The notes under the pieces: generated by a model
Database searches by the model: none
Told to the model about the DNA's origin: nothing
Seen by the model: the letters and a program-made list of their open reading frames with translations, nothing else
Source of the DNA: Gammaproteobacteria bacterium BRH_c0
GTDB lineage: Bacteria > Pseudomonadota > Gammaproteobacteria > Pseudomonadales > Porticoccaceae
Direction: 5' to 3'
Assembly: GCA_000961645.1 (NCBI GenBank)
Contig: LADM01000024.1
Location: 1 to 64,000 of the forward strand
Length of the DNA: 64,000 bases
Program-made: the position numbers and the translations under genes
In this document: positions 8,322 to 16,131 of the stretch, one piece after another
How the letters are laid out: every line of letters starts with the position of its first letter
How positions within the stretch are numbered: the first letter of the stretch is position 1

Positions 8322-10296
8322 TCACAGGCTGATAGCCAATCTCGGCACGGCTCAGCAACTGTTCGATCAGCAGTGGATTGTTAGCCTTGAGAGCACTGTC
8401 TATGGCGGTGAGCAGTACTTTCAATTCACCCCAGGGAATAACCTTTTCATTGGCTCGCCAGATTTTGGCGTGGCTGGTGGGCACGGCTGTGTCGTCGAGC
8501 AACAATTCTTCGTAAAGCTTCTCGCCGGGGCGAATGCCGGTGTAGCGGATCTCGATATCGCCATCGGGGTGATCCTCGTCTTTCAGGGAAAGTCCCGACA
8601 GATGGATCAAGCGGCGTGCCAGGTTATCGATCTTGATGGGTTCGCCCATATCGAGGATAAAGACATCGCCACCCTCGCTGAGGGCGTTGGCCTGTAACAC
8701 CAGCTCGGCCGCTTCCGGAATGGTCATGAAATAGCGGGTCACCTGGGGATCGGTCACTGTCACCGGGCCTCCGGCCTGGATCTGGGCGCGGAATTTGGGA
8801 ATCACCGAGCCGGACGATTCCAGCACATTGCCAAAACGCACCATGGTGAAGCGGGCGCCATTGTCACAAGCCTGATCGTCCCTGAACAGCTCAGTATCCT
8901 TGGATAACAGGGGCAAGCCGCTGAAATCCGGTTTTGTTTCCCGGCTCAATGCCTGCAATACAAGCTCGGCAAGACGTTTTGTGGCACCCATGATATTGGT
9001 GGAACGCACAGCCTTGTCGGTGGATACCAGCACAACACGGTAAACCCCGCAGCTCATGGCCGCATGGGCGACACAGAGGGTCCCAACGACATTGTTGACA
9101 AAACCCTGGTAAGCGTTGGTTTCCACCAGCGGCACATGCTTGTAGGCGGCGGCATGGTAGACAGTATCGATGCGGTGCTGACAGAGAATCTCCCGCAACA
9201 AACGATGATCCGTCACCGAACCGAGTATCGGGATAAGTTCAAGCGGGGCATCCAGCGCTACCATGGCCTGCTCCAGTTCACTGGCAATGGCGTAGAGGTT
9301 GTATTCACTGTGATCAATCAGCACCAGCTTGCCAGGCCTGTGCCGAAAAATATGCCGACACAATTCCGAGCCAATAGAACCGCCAGCCCCGGTGACCACG
9401 ATACTCCTGCCAGCGATGGTTGCACGCAGCAACGCCTGATCGGCAGGTACCGCCTCGCGACCGAGAATATCCACCACATCCACTTCGCGAATATCTGCCA
9501 CCTTCACCAGGCCGCGCGCCAGTTCATCCATGGCGGGCACAGAGCGTACATGGACATCGAGAGGCTCGAGAAAGCGAATGATTTCCTGGCGGCGGTGACG
9601 GCTGGCAGAAGGTACCGCCAGCAACACTTCACTGATCGCCATGGAGGTGATAAGGCCTGGCAACTGATCCGGGCTGAAAACCTTGAGCCCCGCCACCCGC
9701 TGCCCCTGCAAGGCAGGGTCGTCATCCACAAACGCCACCGCCCGGAAGCGCCGCCCCTGTGAAAGCGCACCCACCAGTTGCCGACCCGCATCACCAGCGC
9801 CGTAGACTGCTACAGCGCGCCCTCTATGCTTGCCACTGCTGCGATGCCAACCGGCAAAATCCATCACCATCGAAGACAATGAGCTGCCATGCAGCCAGCG
9901 GCTCGCCATCAGTCTGGAAGCTACCAGGGCAAGCAGGCTAAAGGCCCAAAACATCACCAGCACAGAGCGCGGCAGCTGGGGCTGCACCTGAAACATAAAG
10001 AAAATCAGTAACACTACCAACGTGGCAAAGGTGACACCGCGGGCAAAAACACCAATGACTTCATTGCCTGCATGGCGGGTGACAGAGCTGTAAAGCTCCA
10101 GCCTCGTCAACAAGAGCAACACACAGAGAGGAGTAACGACAAACACCGGGGTATAGGTGTCCAGCAAATCAGCGACAGGCCAACCCAGCCGCAGGTAAAA
10201 GGCCAGCAGCAGGCAACACTCGACAATCACCAGGTCGGTGGCTATCAGGATGAGCTGCTTGGATGCCCGGGGCAGATGAAGCAGAAACTGTCGCAA
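8308..10296 (-). CDS. WbpM/CapD-like membrane nucleotide-sugar 4,6-dehydratase
   Basis: This 662-residue protein has the WbpM/FlaA1 long-form layout: four N-terminal membrane segments (about residues 12-125), a CoA-binding-like Rossmann region (VYGAGDAGRQLV near 165) and a C-terminal extended SDR domain beginning with VVTGAGGSIGSELC near residue 300. A catalytic-type SxxK site is seen in VSTDKAVRSTNIMGATKR. Members convert UDP-GlcNAc to 4-keto-6-deoxy sugars used for QuiNAc, FucNAc or bacillosamine. In Pseudomonas the homologue WbpM works with the initiating enzyme WbpL; a WbpL-like gene is present at 58919. It is transcribed leftward below the secretion genes and overlaps the ligase gene. 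Confidence 0.9.
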   Translation of the reverse strand: MRQFLLHLPRASKQLILIATDLVIVECCLLLAFYLRLGWPVADLLDTYTPVFVVTPLCVLLLLTRLELYSSVTRHAGNEVIGVFARGVTFATLVVLLIFFMFQVQPQLPRSVLVMFWAFSLLALVASRLMASRWLHGSSLSSMVMDFAGWHRSSGKHRGRAVAVYGAGDAGRQLVGALSQGRRFRAVAFVDDDPALQGQRVAGLKVFSPDQLPGLITSMAISEVLLAVPSASRHRRQEIIRFLEPLDVHVRSVPAMDELARGLVKVADIREVDVVDILGREAVPADQALLRATIAGRSIVVTGAGGSIGSELCRHIFRHRPGKLVLIDHSEYNLYAIASELEQAMVALDAPLELIPILGSVTDHRLLREILCQHRIDTVYHAAAYKHVPLVETNAYQGFVNNVVGTLCVAHAAMSCGVYRVVLVSTDKAVRSTNIMGATKRLAELVLQALSRETKPDFSGLPLLSKDTELFRDDQACDNGARFTMVRFGNVLESSGSVIPKFRAQIQAGGPVTVTDPQVTRYFMTIPEAAELVLQANALSEGGDVFILDMGEPIKIDNLARRLIHLSGLSLKDEDHPDGDIEIRYTGIRPGEKLYEELLLDDTAVPTSHAKIWRANEKVIPWGELKVLLTAIDSALKANNPLLIEQLLSRAEIGYQPVSVQQ

Positions 10297-10347
10297 TGGC
10301 TCTTACACCTGTGATTTTTCCCGCTACAGCAGGGTTTTATTCTAACT

Positions 10348-10366
10348 GCAGCGAACTATTCGCTGC
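10348..10366. other. Small perfect hairpin between secretion and dehydratase genes
   Basis: GCAGCGAA at 10348-10355 and TTCGCTGC at 10359-10366 form an 8-bp stem with a 3-base loop in the 115-bp gap below the TolC-like gene. No T tract follows on either strand, so it may be an attenuator or processing site rather than a terminator. Confidence 0.4.
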
Positions 10367-10411
10367 CTGTCGGCGGGGTACCGGCAGCATATCCCTGAAA
10401 TAGCCCGGTTG

Positions 10412-11746
10412 TTATCCGGCGTCCAACCAGGCATTCACTTCCTTGAGTTTGTCTTGGGCTAGATTACCTGAGGTGCGTTGTAGAAGCATGCCCTGCACCA
10501 TCAAGTCGTAGTAGGCCTGACGATAATCCCGCTGGGCGCCAAAGAGCTGTTCGGAAGCATCAAGCAAGTCGACCACAGTGACAGTGCCGTACTCAAGTCC
10601 TTTTTGCTGTGCCTCATAGGACTTTTGTGCCGAGGCCACCGCTTTGCGGGTGGCTTCAACACGCTTGTTGGCGGCGCGGGCATTGAGAAATGCCTCGCGG
10701 ATATCCTTGCTCAGATTGCGCTCCAGTTCTTCCAATTGCTGCTGGCTCAGTCGCAGTTTGGCGCGAGCCTCTCGCACCTGGGCACTGACCTGGCCACCGC
10801 TAAACAGCGGCAGGGTCAAGTTGAGGGCTGCTACATAGCTTTCACTTTCCGGTGCGGGTGCATTTTCAAAGCCGATGTCACTTTGTTGGGCCAGCAACTG
10901 CAGGTTGAGGTTGGGGTGGCGTCCGCCCTGCGCTTGACGCAAGCCAGCTTCAGCCGCCTTGACAGCATGGCGGGCAGCTTCAAGCCCGTGATTGCTGTTG
11001 ATCCCCTGCTCAATCCAGGCATCAGGGCTGGACAGGTCCCAACCGACAAATACCTCCTTGCGCAACGGCGCAAGGGGCTCATCCACCTGGCGACCAATCA
11101 GCTCGGACACCGCTTGCCGCGCCAGCTCCACCTGGTTTTGGGCATCAATTTCCTCGCTCAGCAGACGATCACGGCGGGCTTCCACCGCCAAAAGGTCGGT
11201 GACCATGGCCAGTTGGCGTTTGTAGCGGGCCTCGATCTGACCCAACTGCTTTTCGGCAGCCTGACGCTCCGCCACCACAAACTGAAGGTTATCCTCTGCC
11301 GCCAGCACCTTGGTATAGCGGTCAACCAGATCGACGGTGATCATGCCTTCCGTATCCTCAAAGCGCGCAGCGTACTGATCCGCTTCACTTTTGGCGCTGC
11401 GGTAGCCTTCCCACTGGGGCTTGTTATAAAGCGACTGGGTTACTGAAAAGCTGTATTTTTCACCGTAGTAGTAATCCCTGATGTCAGCCCCGCTGGTATT
11501 GTTTGTGGATTCGCGCACGGTGCGCGTACCCTGGGCATTGACGCTGGCCTGGGGCAGAAGGGCTCCACGGCGGTAGTTTTCCCGTGCCTGATAGATCTCC
11601 GCTTCGGCCTCGGCAATCTGCAAGCGCGGATCGGAACCCAGGGTTTCCCTATACAGGTCGAGCAAATCAGAAGCGCTTGCAAAGGGGGCTGCCAGTAAAC
11701 TTCCCGCTACGAATAGCCCTCCCACAATACGGGCAATCGCTGCCAT
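10412..11746 (-). CDS. TolC-family outer membrane channel of a type I secretion system
   Basis: This 444-residue protein starts with a signal peptide (hydrophobic stretch ending ASA near residue 26) and has the two repeated outer-membrane-efflux modules of TolC, rich in long amphipathic helices (for example QVELARQAVSELIG and KVREARAKLRLSQQQLEELERN-like segments). The pattern YGTVTVVDLLDA near the C-terminal end is typical of the family. It would form the outer-membrane exit duct. It starts three bases after the HlyD-family gene stop, with GAGG eight bases before the ATG, so the three exporter genes form one operon in the order ABC, HlyD, TolC. Confidence 0.93.
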   Translation of the reverse strand: MAAIARIVGGLFVAGSLLAAPFASASDLLDLYRETLGSDPRLQIAEAEAEIYQARENYRRGALLPQASVNAQGTRTVRESTNNTSGADIRDYYYGEKYSFSVTQSLYNKPQWEGYRSAKSEADQYAARFEDTEGMITVDLVDRYTKVLAAEDNLQFVVAERQAAEKQLGQIEARYKRQLAMVTDLLAVEARRDRLLSEEIDAQNQVELARQAVSELIGRQVDEPLAPLRKEVFVGWDLSSPDAWIEQGINSNHGLEAARHAVKAAEAGLRQAQGGRHPNLNLQLLAQQSDIGFENAPAPESESYVAALNLTLPLFSGGQVSAQVREARAKLRLSQQQLEELERNLSKDIREAFLNARAANKRVEATRKAVASAQKSYEAQQKGLEYGTVTVVDLLDASEQLFGAQRDYRQAYYDLMVQGMLLQRTSGNLAQDKLKEVNAWLDAG

Positions 11747-11749
11747 GGA

Positions 11750-13078
11750 TCAGTCCTCGATCAGTGAGCGTGAAAAGGCGTTGGTGGCCGGTTGTATCAG
11801 GTATTGAAGCAAGGTGCGTTCGCCAGTCTTGATCAGCACATCGGCGGGCATGCCGGGCACCAGGGTCAAGCCACTGAGTAGCTTAAACTCTTCTGGAAGC
11901 ACCTCCACCTTCGCCAGGTAATAAGGTTCGCCGCTATTTTCATCGACCAGACGGTCAGCAGAAATCCTGGTCACCACACCGGTGACAGTGTGTGTAGTGG
12001 CACTCTTGAAGGCACTGAAGCGAACTTTTGCTTCAGTGCCAACCTCAACCCGGTCAATATCCTGAGGAGACACGCGGGCATCAACTACCAACTCCTGATC
12101 TTCAGGCACGATATCCAGTAGCGGTTTACCGGACTGGATCACACCGCCAATCGTGTGCGTGCTGAGGCCAAGGACAATGCCAGACACCGGCGCGCGAATA
12201 ACCGTGCGGGTCACCTTGTCCTGAATGGCATTGATGCGCTCGCTGACATCAAAGACCTTAGCCTGGGTTTCGGCCAGCTGGTCGACGACCTCTGTCTTGA
12301 ATTTCTTGTTAAGCTGGAGAATTTCCAACCGGGTTTCACCAATTTTCATTTGAGCCTGAGCTATGGTCGATTGGTGATCTGCAATTTCACCCTCAGTACG
12401 GGATACATTGCGCTGCATCTCGCGCAAACGAATCTTATCGACAAAACCCTCTGACAGGAGTTCAGTCAGATCCTTGATTTCTTCCTTGTAGGAGGTGTTG
12501 AGCTCCTCCTTGCTGGCCACCAGCGCCTTGAGACCCTTGATCTGTGAACCCAGCTGATCGATACGCTGCTCAAGGACTTCCACTTCGCCCAGGCGGGAAT
12601 TGCGGCGAGCATTGAATATTTGCTCTTCGTTACGCATTGCTTCCAGCGCTCGCTCGTCCTGTGCCGCTATATCATCGGCAAACTCGATGGTTTCCAGATC
12701 ATCCCGCTCGGCCACAAGGCGACTTTCCATCGCCCGCGCGCTGTAGTATTGCCCCCTCAATATTCCCAACTCAGCCTTTGACTGGGTAGCATCCAGCACG
12801 ATCATGGGTTGACCAGGCTCGACCATTTCGCCATCGGTTACCAGGATTTCAGAGACTATCCCGCCCTCCAGGTGCTGCACTGTCTTGCGACTGCCTTTTA
12901 CCGTCACCACACCAGGCGCCAAGGCGGCACTGTCGAGGGGCGCAAAAGCTGCCCACATGCCAAAGATACCGAAGGTGACCAACACTACGATAAGCCCGAT
13001 TCGCAACGGTTTGCGGTCGGAGGTTTCCAGCTCCATCTGATTTTTTTCAGCAGGCAAGCCTGATTGAAACGCAGTCAC
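11750..13078 (-). CDS. HlyD/PrtE-family type I secretion periplasmic adaptor
   Basis: This 442-residue membrane-fusion protein has one N-terminal membrane span (IGLIVVLVTFGIFGMWAAFA, about residues 27-46), a biotinyl-lipoyl half (VQHLEGGIVSEI), a long coiled-coil hairpin (about residues 110-290) and the second lipoyl half (VIRAPVSGIVLGL), ending with the family C-terminal PGMPADVLIKTGERT segment. It links the inner-membrane ABC exporter to the TolC-like duct. The start is GTG at 13078, supported by AAGGAT six bases upstream and a three-base gap after the ABC gene. An internal ATG (MELETSDRK) is a less likely start. The PrtD/PrtE subgroup usually exports RTX proteases, lipases or S-layer proteins. 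Confidence 0.94.
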   Translation of the reverse strand: MTAFQSGLPAEKNQMELETSDRKPLRIGLIVVLVTFGIFGMWAAFAPLDSAALAPGVVTVKGSRKTVQHLEGGIVSEILVTDGEMVEPGQPMIVLDATQSKAELGILRGQYYSARAMESRLVAERDDLETIEFADDIAAQDERALEAMRNEEQIFNARRNSRLGEVEVLEQRIDQLGSQIKGLKALVASKEELNTSYKEEIKDLTELLSEGFVDKIRLREMQRNVSRTEGEIADHQSTIAQAQMKIGETRLEILQLNKKFKTEVVDQLAETQAKVFDVSERINAIQDKVTRTVIRAPVSGIVLGLSTHTIGGVIQSGKPLLDIVPEDQELVVDARVSPQDIDRVEVGTEAKVRFSAFKSATTHTVTGVVTRISADRLVDENSGEPYYLAKVEVLPEEFKLLSGLTLVPGMPADVLIKTGERTLLQYLIQPATNAFSRSLIED

Positions 13079-13081
13079 GAT

Positions 13082-14842
13082 TTAATCCTTGCTATTGGCA
13101 GATGAGGTGGATGGCGCGATATTAACCACTGCGGGCTGCGGCTTGGCTGACGCTGTGGCCTTACTGCCGCTGCGCATTTGCTCCAGCACTTTGTCCTTCG
13201 GACCATAAGCGGCAACCTGGCCATCGGCAAGCACCATGATATTGTCCACCAAATTGAGAATACTGGGACGATGGGTTATTAAGACAGTGGTGGCGCCGCG
13301 CTGCTTGAGTGCCTGCACTGCCTGGGCAAGAGCCAATTCACCCTGGTCATCAAGATTGGAGTTGGGTTCATCCAGCACCACCAGCACAGGGTCGCCATAA
13401 AGGGCGCGCGCCAGGCCAACCCGCTGGCGCTGTCCGCCGGAAAGAGCACCACCGCTTTGGCCAATGACTGTATCGTAGCCCTGGGGCAAACGCAGGATCA
13501 TCTCGTGCACGCCAGCAGCCTGTGCCGCAGCGACCACCTTATCCGCATCGACATCGCCAAAACGGGCTATATTCTCGCTGATAGTGCCATCAAATAACTC
13601 GATATCCTGGGGAAGGTAACCCAGATAAGGACCGATTTCTTCGCGGTTGTAGGTAGTAATCTCCGCACCGTCGAGGCGGATTTTGCCGCCCATGGTAGGC
13701 CAGATACCCAATAGACCGCGCGCCAACGTGGATTTACCTGCGGCACTGGGGCCAATGACTGCCAGAGTATCGCCAGGTTGAATGGCAAAGCTGGCGCCCT
13801 TAATGATGGGTGTCTTGGCCAGAGGCGGGCCAATCATGGCCTGTTCAAATCGGATGGCACCTTTGGGCGCTGGCAGGGACATACGCTCAGCATCCGGGGG
13901 TATCTGATCAAGTAGCTTGTTGAGGCGTTCGTACTGGGTGCGAGCCGTGACAAAACCTTTCCATGAGCCAATAAGCAGGTCAATGGGAGCAAGCGCCCGC
14001 CCCAGCAAAATGGAACCGGCGATCATCAAGCCCGGTGTGATTTCCTGATGAATCACCAACCAGGCACCCGCACCCAGGGTAAGGGACTGCATCACCAGGC
14101 GAAACACTTTGGAGAAAGAAGTAAAAACGCCGGCCTGATCACTGGCCTCACTTTGCCAGTAAAGTGATTTTTTACTGCGTTCTCGCCAACGTTCACGGAT
14201 GTTGGCGAGCATCCCCATCGATTCGATCACTTCCGCATTGCGAAGATTCGTCGAAGCCACGTTCTGGGCTATCTGCTGCTCCTTGGTCGCCTCGGCGAAC
14301 AAGTTTGCAGTCATTTTTTCATTCACCACCGCAAGAATCACCAGCACAATGGCGCTGAAAACACCAATAAAACCAAAGATCGGGTGAAACATGAACATAA
14401 CCGCCATGTAAAGTGGCAGCCAGGGAGCGTCAAAGAAGGCAAAAAATCCGTTGCCAGTCATAAACATGCGCAGGCCATTCAGATCCTGCAGGGGCTGTGC
14501 AGAGGATATCGTGCCAGCGGAGTACAGGGACTGCTTATGACTGATATCAAACAGTTTGCCGCTCATCAGGCCATCAAGCCGTGAACTGACACGCACCAGA
14601 ATTCGCGATCGCACCCATTCGAGAGCGCCCATCGTGGCCAACAGGAAGACCATGATCAGGGTCAGCATCAACAGTGTCAGGGTATTGCCGCTGCCCACCA
14701 CACGGTCGTACACCTGCAACATATAAAATGGCGGGACCAGCATCAGCAAATTAATAAAGAAACTGAACACGCCAGCGTAAATAAAAGAGCTCTTGCACAG
14801 GCGCAATGCCGTCTGCAGGTCATTTTTGTTGATGGTCTTCAC
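13082..14842 (-). CDS. Type I secretion ABC transporter, PrtD-like permease-ATPase
   Basis: This 586-residue protein fuses six membrane spans (residues about 20-300) to an ABC ATPase. Walker A is GPSAAGKST, the signature is LSGGQRQR, Walker B is VLVVLDEPNSNLD and the H-loop is LITHRPS. There is no N-terminal C39 peptidase or peptidase-like domain, so it matches the PrtD/HasD group that recognises uncleaved C-terminal signals. It energises secretion of unfolded substrates. The likely client in this window is the DUF4214/RTX protein encoded at 31641-36275, although it is 17 kb away. The C-terminal tail (residues about 555-586) is Ala/Ser/Lys rich and probably disordered. Confidence 0.95.
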   Translation of the reverse strand: MKTINKNDLQTALRLCKSSFIYAGVFSFFINLLMLVPPFYMLQVYDRVVGSGNTLTLLMLTLIMVFLLATMGALEWVRSRILVRVSSRLDGLMSGKLFDISHKQSLYSAGTISSAQPLQDLNGLRMFMTGNGFFAFFDAPWLPLYMAVMFMFHPIFGFIGVFSAIVLVILAVVNEKMTANLFAEATKEQQIAQNVASTNLRNAEVIESMGMLANIRERWRERSKKSLYWQSEASDQAGVFTSFSKVFRLVMQSLTLGAGAWLVIHQEITPGLMIAGSILLGRALAPIDLLIGSWKGFVTARTQYERLNKLLDQIPPDAERMSLPAPKGAIRFEQAMIGPPLAKTPIIKGASFAIQPGDTLAVIGPSAAGKSTLARGLLGIWPTMGGKIRLDGAEITTYNREEIGPYLGYLPQDIELFDGTISENIARFGDVDADKVVAAAQAAGVHEMILRLPQGYDTVIGQSGGALSGGQRQRVGLARALYGDPVLVVLDEPNSNLDDQGELALAQAVQALKQRGATTVLITHRPSILNLVDNIMVLADGQVAAYGPKDKVLEQMRSGSKATASAKPQPAVVNIAPSTSSANSKD

Positions 14843-15043
14843 CCGATTTTATCCAGAAAATGGCTGACCAGGGCACAACCACCTAGCCAGTACTCTATAT
14901 GGGACCCGGATTCTAGCAAATCCACCCTGCAAAATCTGCCAAGAGTCTTGCCAGCTTCAAGGATTGAGACACACCCCACAGTTTGTCTATCGCTAGCTAG
15001 CCCGTTGCCAAACGAATTTGGGCCTGCCTGGGCGTGCAGGGCG

Positions 15044-15565
15044 TCAATGAACCACGCCTTCAGTGGCCGCGCCCTGCGGAGCCTGCTTTCTGATCCACTG
15101 CGGCCAGATATCCAGGGGCCAGTCACCCTTGCGGTACTGAAGAAACAATATCTGCAACAGCTGGCGGGCCTCCATTGGCGTCAGGGGCATGGTCGACACA
15201 GAGCCGTCAGGCATCGGCAGGCGCAGCTGCAGGGCATCAGCGCTGGTGCGAATATTGAGGGTTTTCACCAGGACGGGAGGGGCTGTACTTTTTGACGCAT
15301 CCACCGATGGTGACTTTGATTTGCGCATCATCGCCTCCTCCTGAAAATACGTCTGCACCATCGACTTGCCCCTATCCGTAGCGGTCACCGTTGTTTTGTC
15401 GAGGTAGTCCACAAACGTCTTCACCAGCCCCCGGCACAAACGCTGGGTCAGCCAGAAGGTAACGGCCTCACCGCCCCTGATCTGGGCATTCATGCGGATA
15501 CGATCCTCAACCGCAACATAGCTGAGTGTCACTTTTTCGAGCAGGAAGCGCTGGGTATCGGACAT
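15044..15565 (-). CDS. Conserved-looking hypothetical protein linked to the secretion operon
   Basis: A 173-residue soluble protein with no signal peptide or membrane span. The N-terminal half (residues 1-95) reads as an alpha/beta domain (KVTLSYVAVEDRIRMNAQI, then FWLTQRLCRGLVKTFVDYL). A Ser/Lys/Pro-rich linker follows (residues about 85-100), then a second part containing PLTPMEARQLLQILFLQYRKGDWPL. I do not recognise the family. It lies between the DUF6447-like gene and the ABC exporter, all in the same direction with gaps of 130 and 201 bp, and so probably belongs to the same transcription unit. Function is unknown; a role in handling the exported substrate is only inference from position. 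Confidence 0.7.
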   Translation of the reverse strand: MSDTQRFLLEKVTLSYVAVEDRIRMNAQIRGGEAVTFWLTQRLCRGLVKTFVDYLDKTTVTATDRGKSMVQTYFQEEAMMRKSKSPSVDASKSTAPPVLVKTLNIRTSADALQLRLPMPDGSVSTMPLTPMEARQLLQILFLQYRKGDWPLDIWPQWIRKQAPQGAATEGVVH

Positions 15566-15695
15566 AACAGGATGGACTGCGGTTGGCGTTTAAGCTCAGG
15601 CCCTGGCAACCAGAGGGGTGGCAGCAGGGGTTTGCCCGGTCAGGACCGGATCGGCACAGGCAAATGCAGACCCGGTTGAATCATAGTGCGGAGAT

Positions 15696-15908
15696 TCAAG
15701 GGGCTGTGGGCAACTCTTTCTTCAGTTGCTCAGCATAACTCACGCGCGCGGTACGAAAAATGGCCAGCTGGTTTTGCAGGTTGATGATCTCGGCATCTGC
15801 ATAGCGCAGATTGGCGATCTGTGCTTTGGCATTGTCGCTGAGGTTGGCCAGCGAGTATGCGGTGCCGTCGATGGTGATTGTGGGATCTTTTACTTTCTTG
15901 GTAGCCAT
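15696..15908 (-). CDS. DUF6447-like small protein (70 residues)
   Basis: A 70-residue protein: a basic start (MATKKVKD), a short beta hairpin (TITIDGTAYSLANLS) and one long amphipathic helix (residues about 25-64, KAQIANLRYADAEIINLQNQ onward) likely to form a coiled coil. The IDG.xY.L..LSd.AkaQ...L pattern fits what I recall of DUF6447, a family with no known function. The ATG at 15908 was chosen over the longer frame because AAGGAAC lies just upstream and the family start fits. It sits between the ATP-grasp ligase and the 173-residue protein. Its size, and its place beside a peptide-bond-type ligase, make it a possible substrate, scaffold or regulator, but nothing in the sequence proves this. 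Confidence 0.72.
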   Translation of the reverse strand: MATKKVKDPTITIDGTAYSLANLSDNAKAQIANLRYADAEIINLQNQLAIFRTARVSYAEQLKKELPTAP

Positions 15909-16131
15909 TGTAGTTCCTTGCTTGACAATATTCGGAATAGGGAAGTGATAAACGCTGCGGAAAGTTCGCGGCGGCCATTCTAAACGCCATGAAGGATATT
16001 CACAAATGAGCTTGCCGCCTTCCAGCCCCACATCAACACTTTGCCCGCCACACAGGGTTTGCCTATCCCGGACGTTACACCTGCATGGCAAGGGCTGCCT
16101 GCAAGAGTCATGAATAGCAACAACTCCGTGG

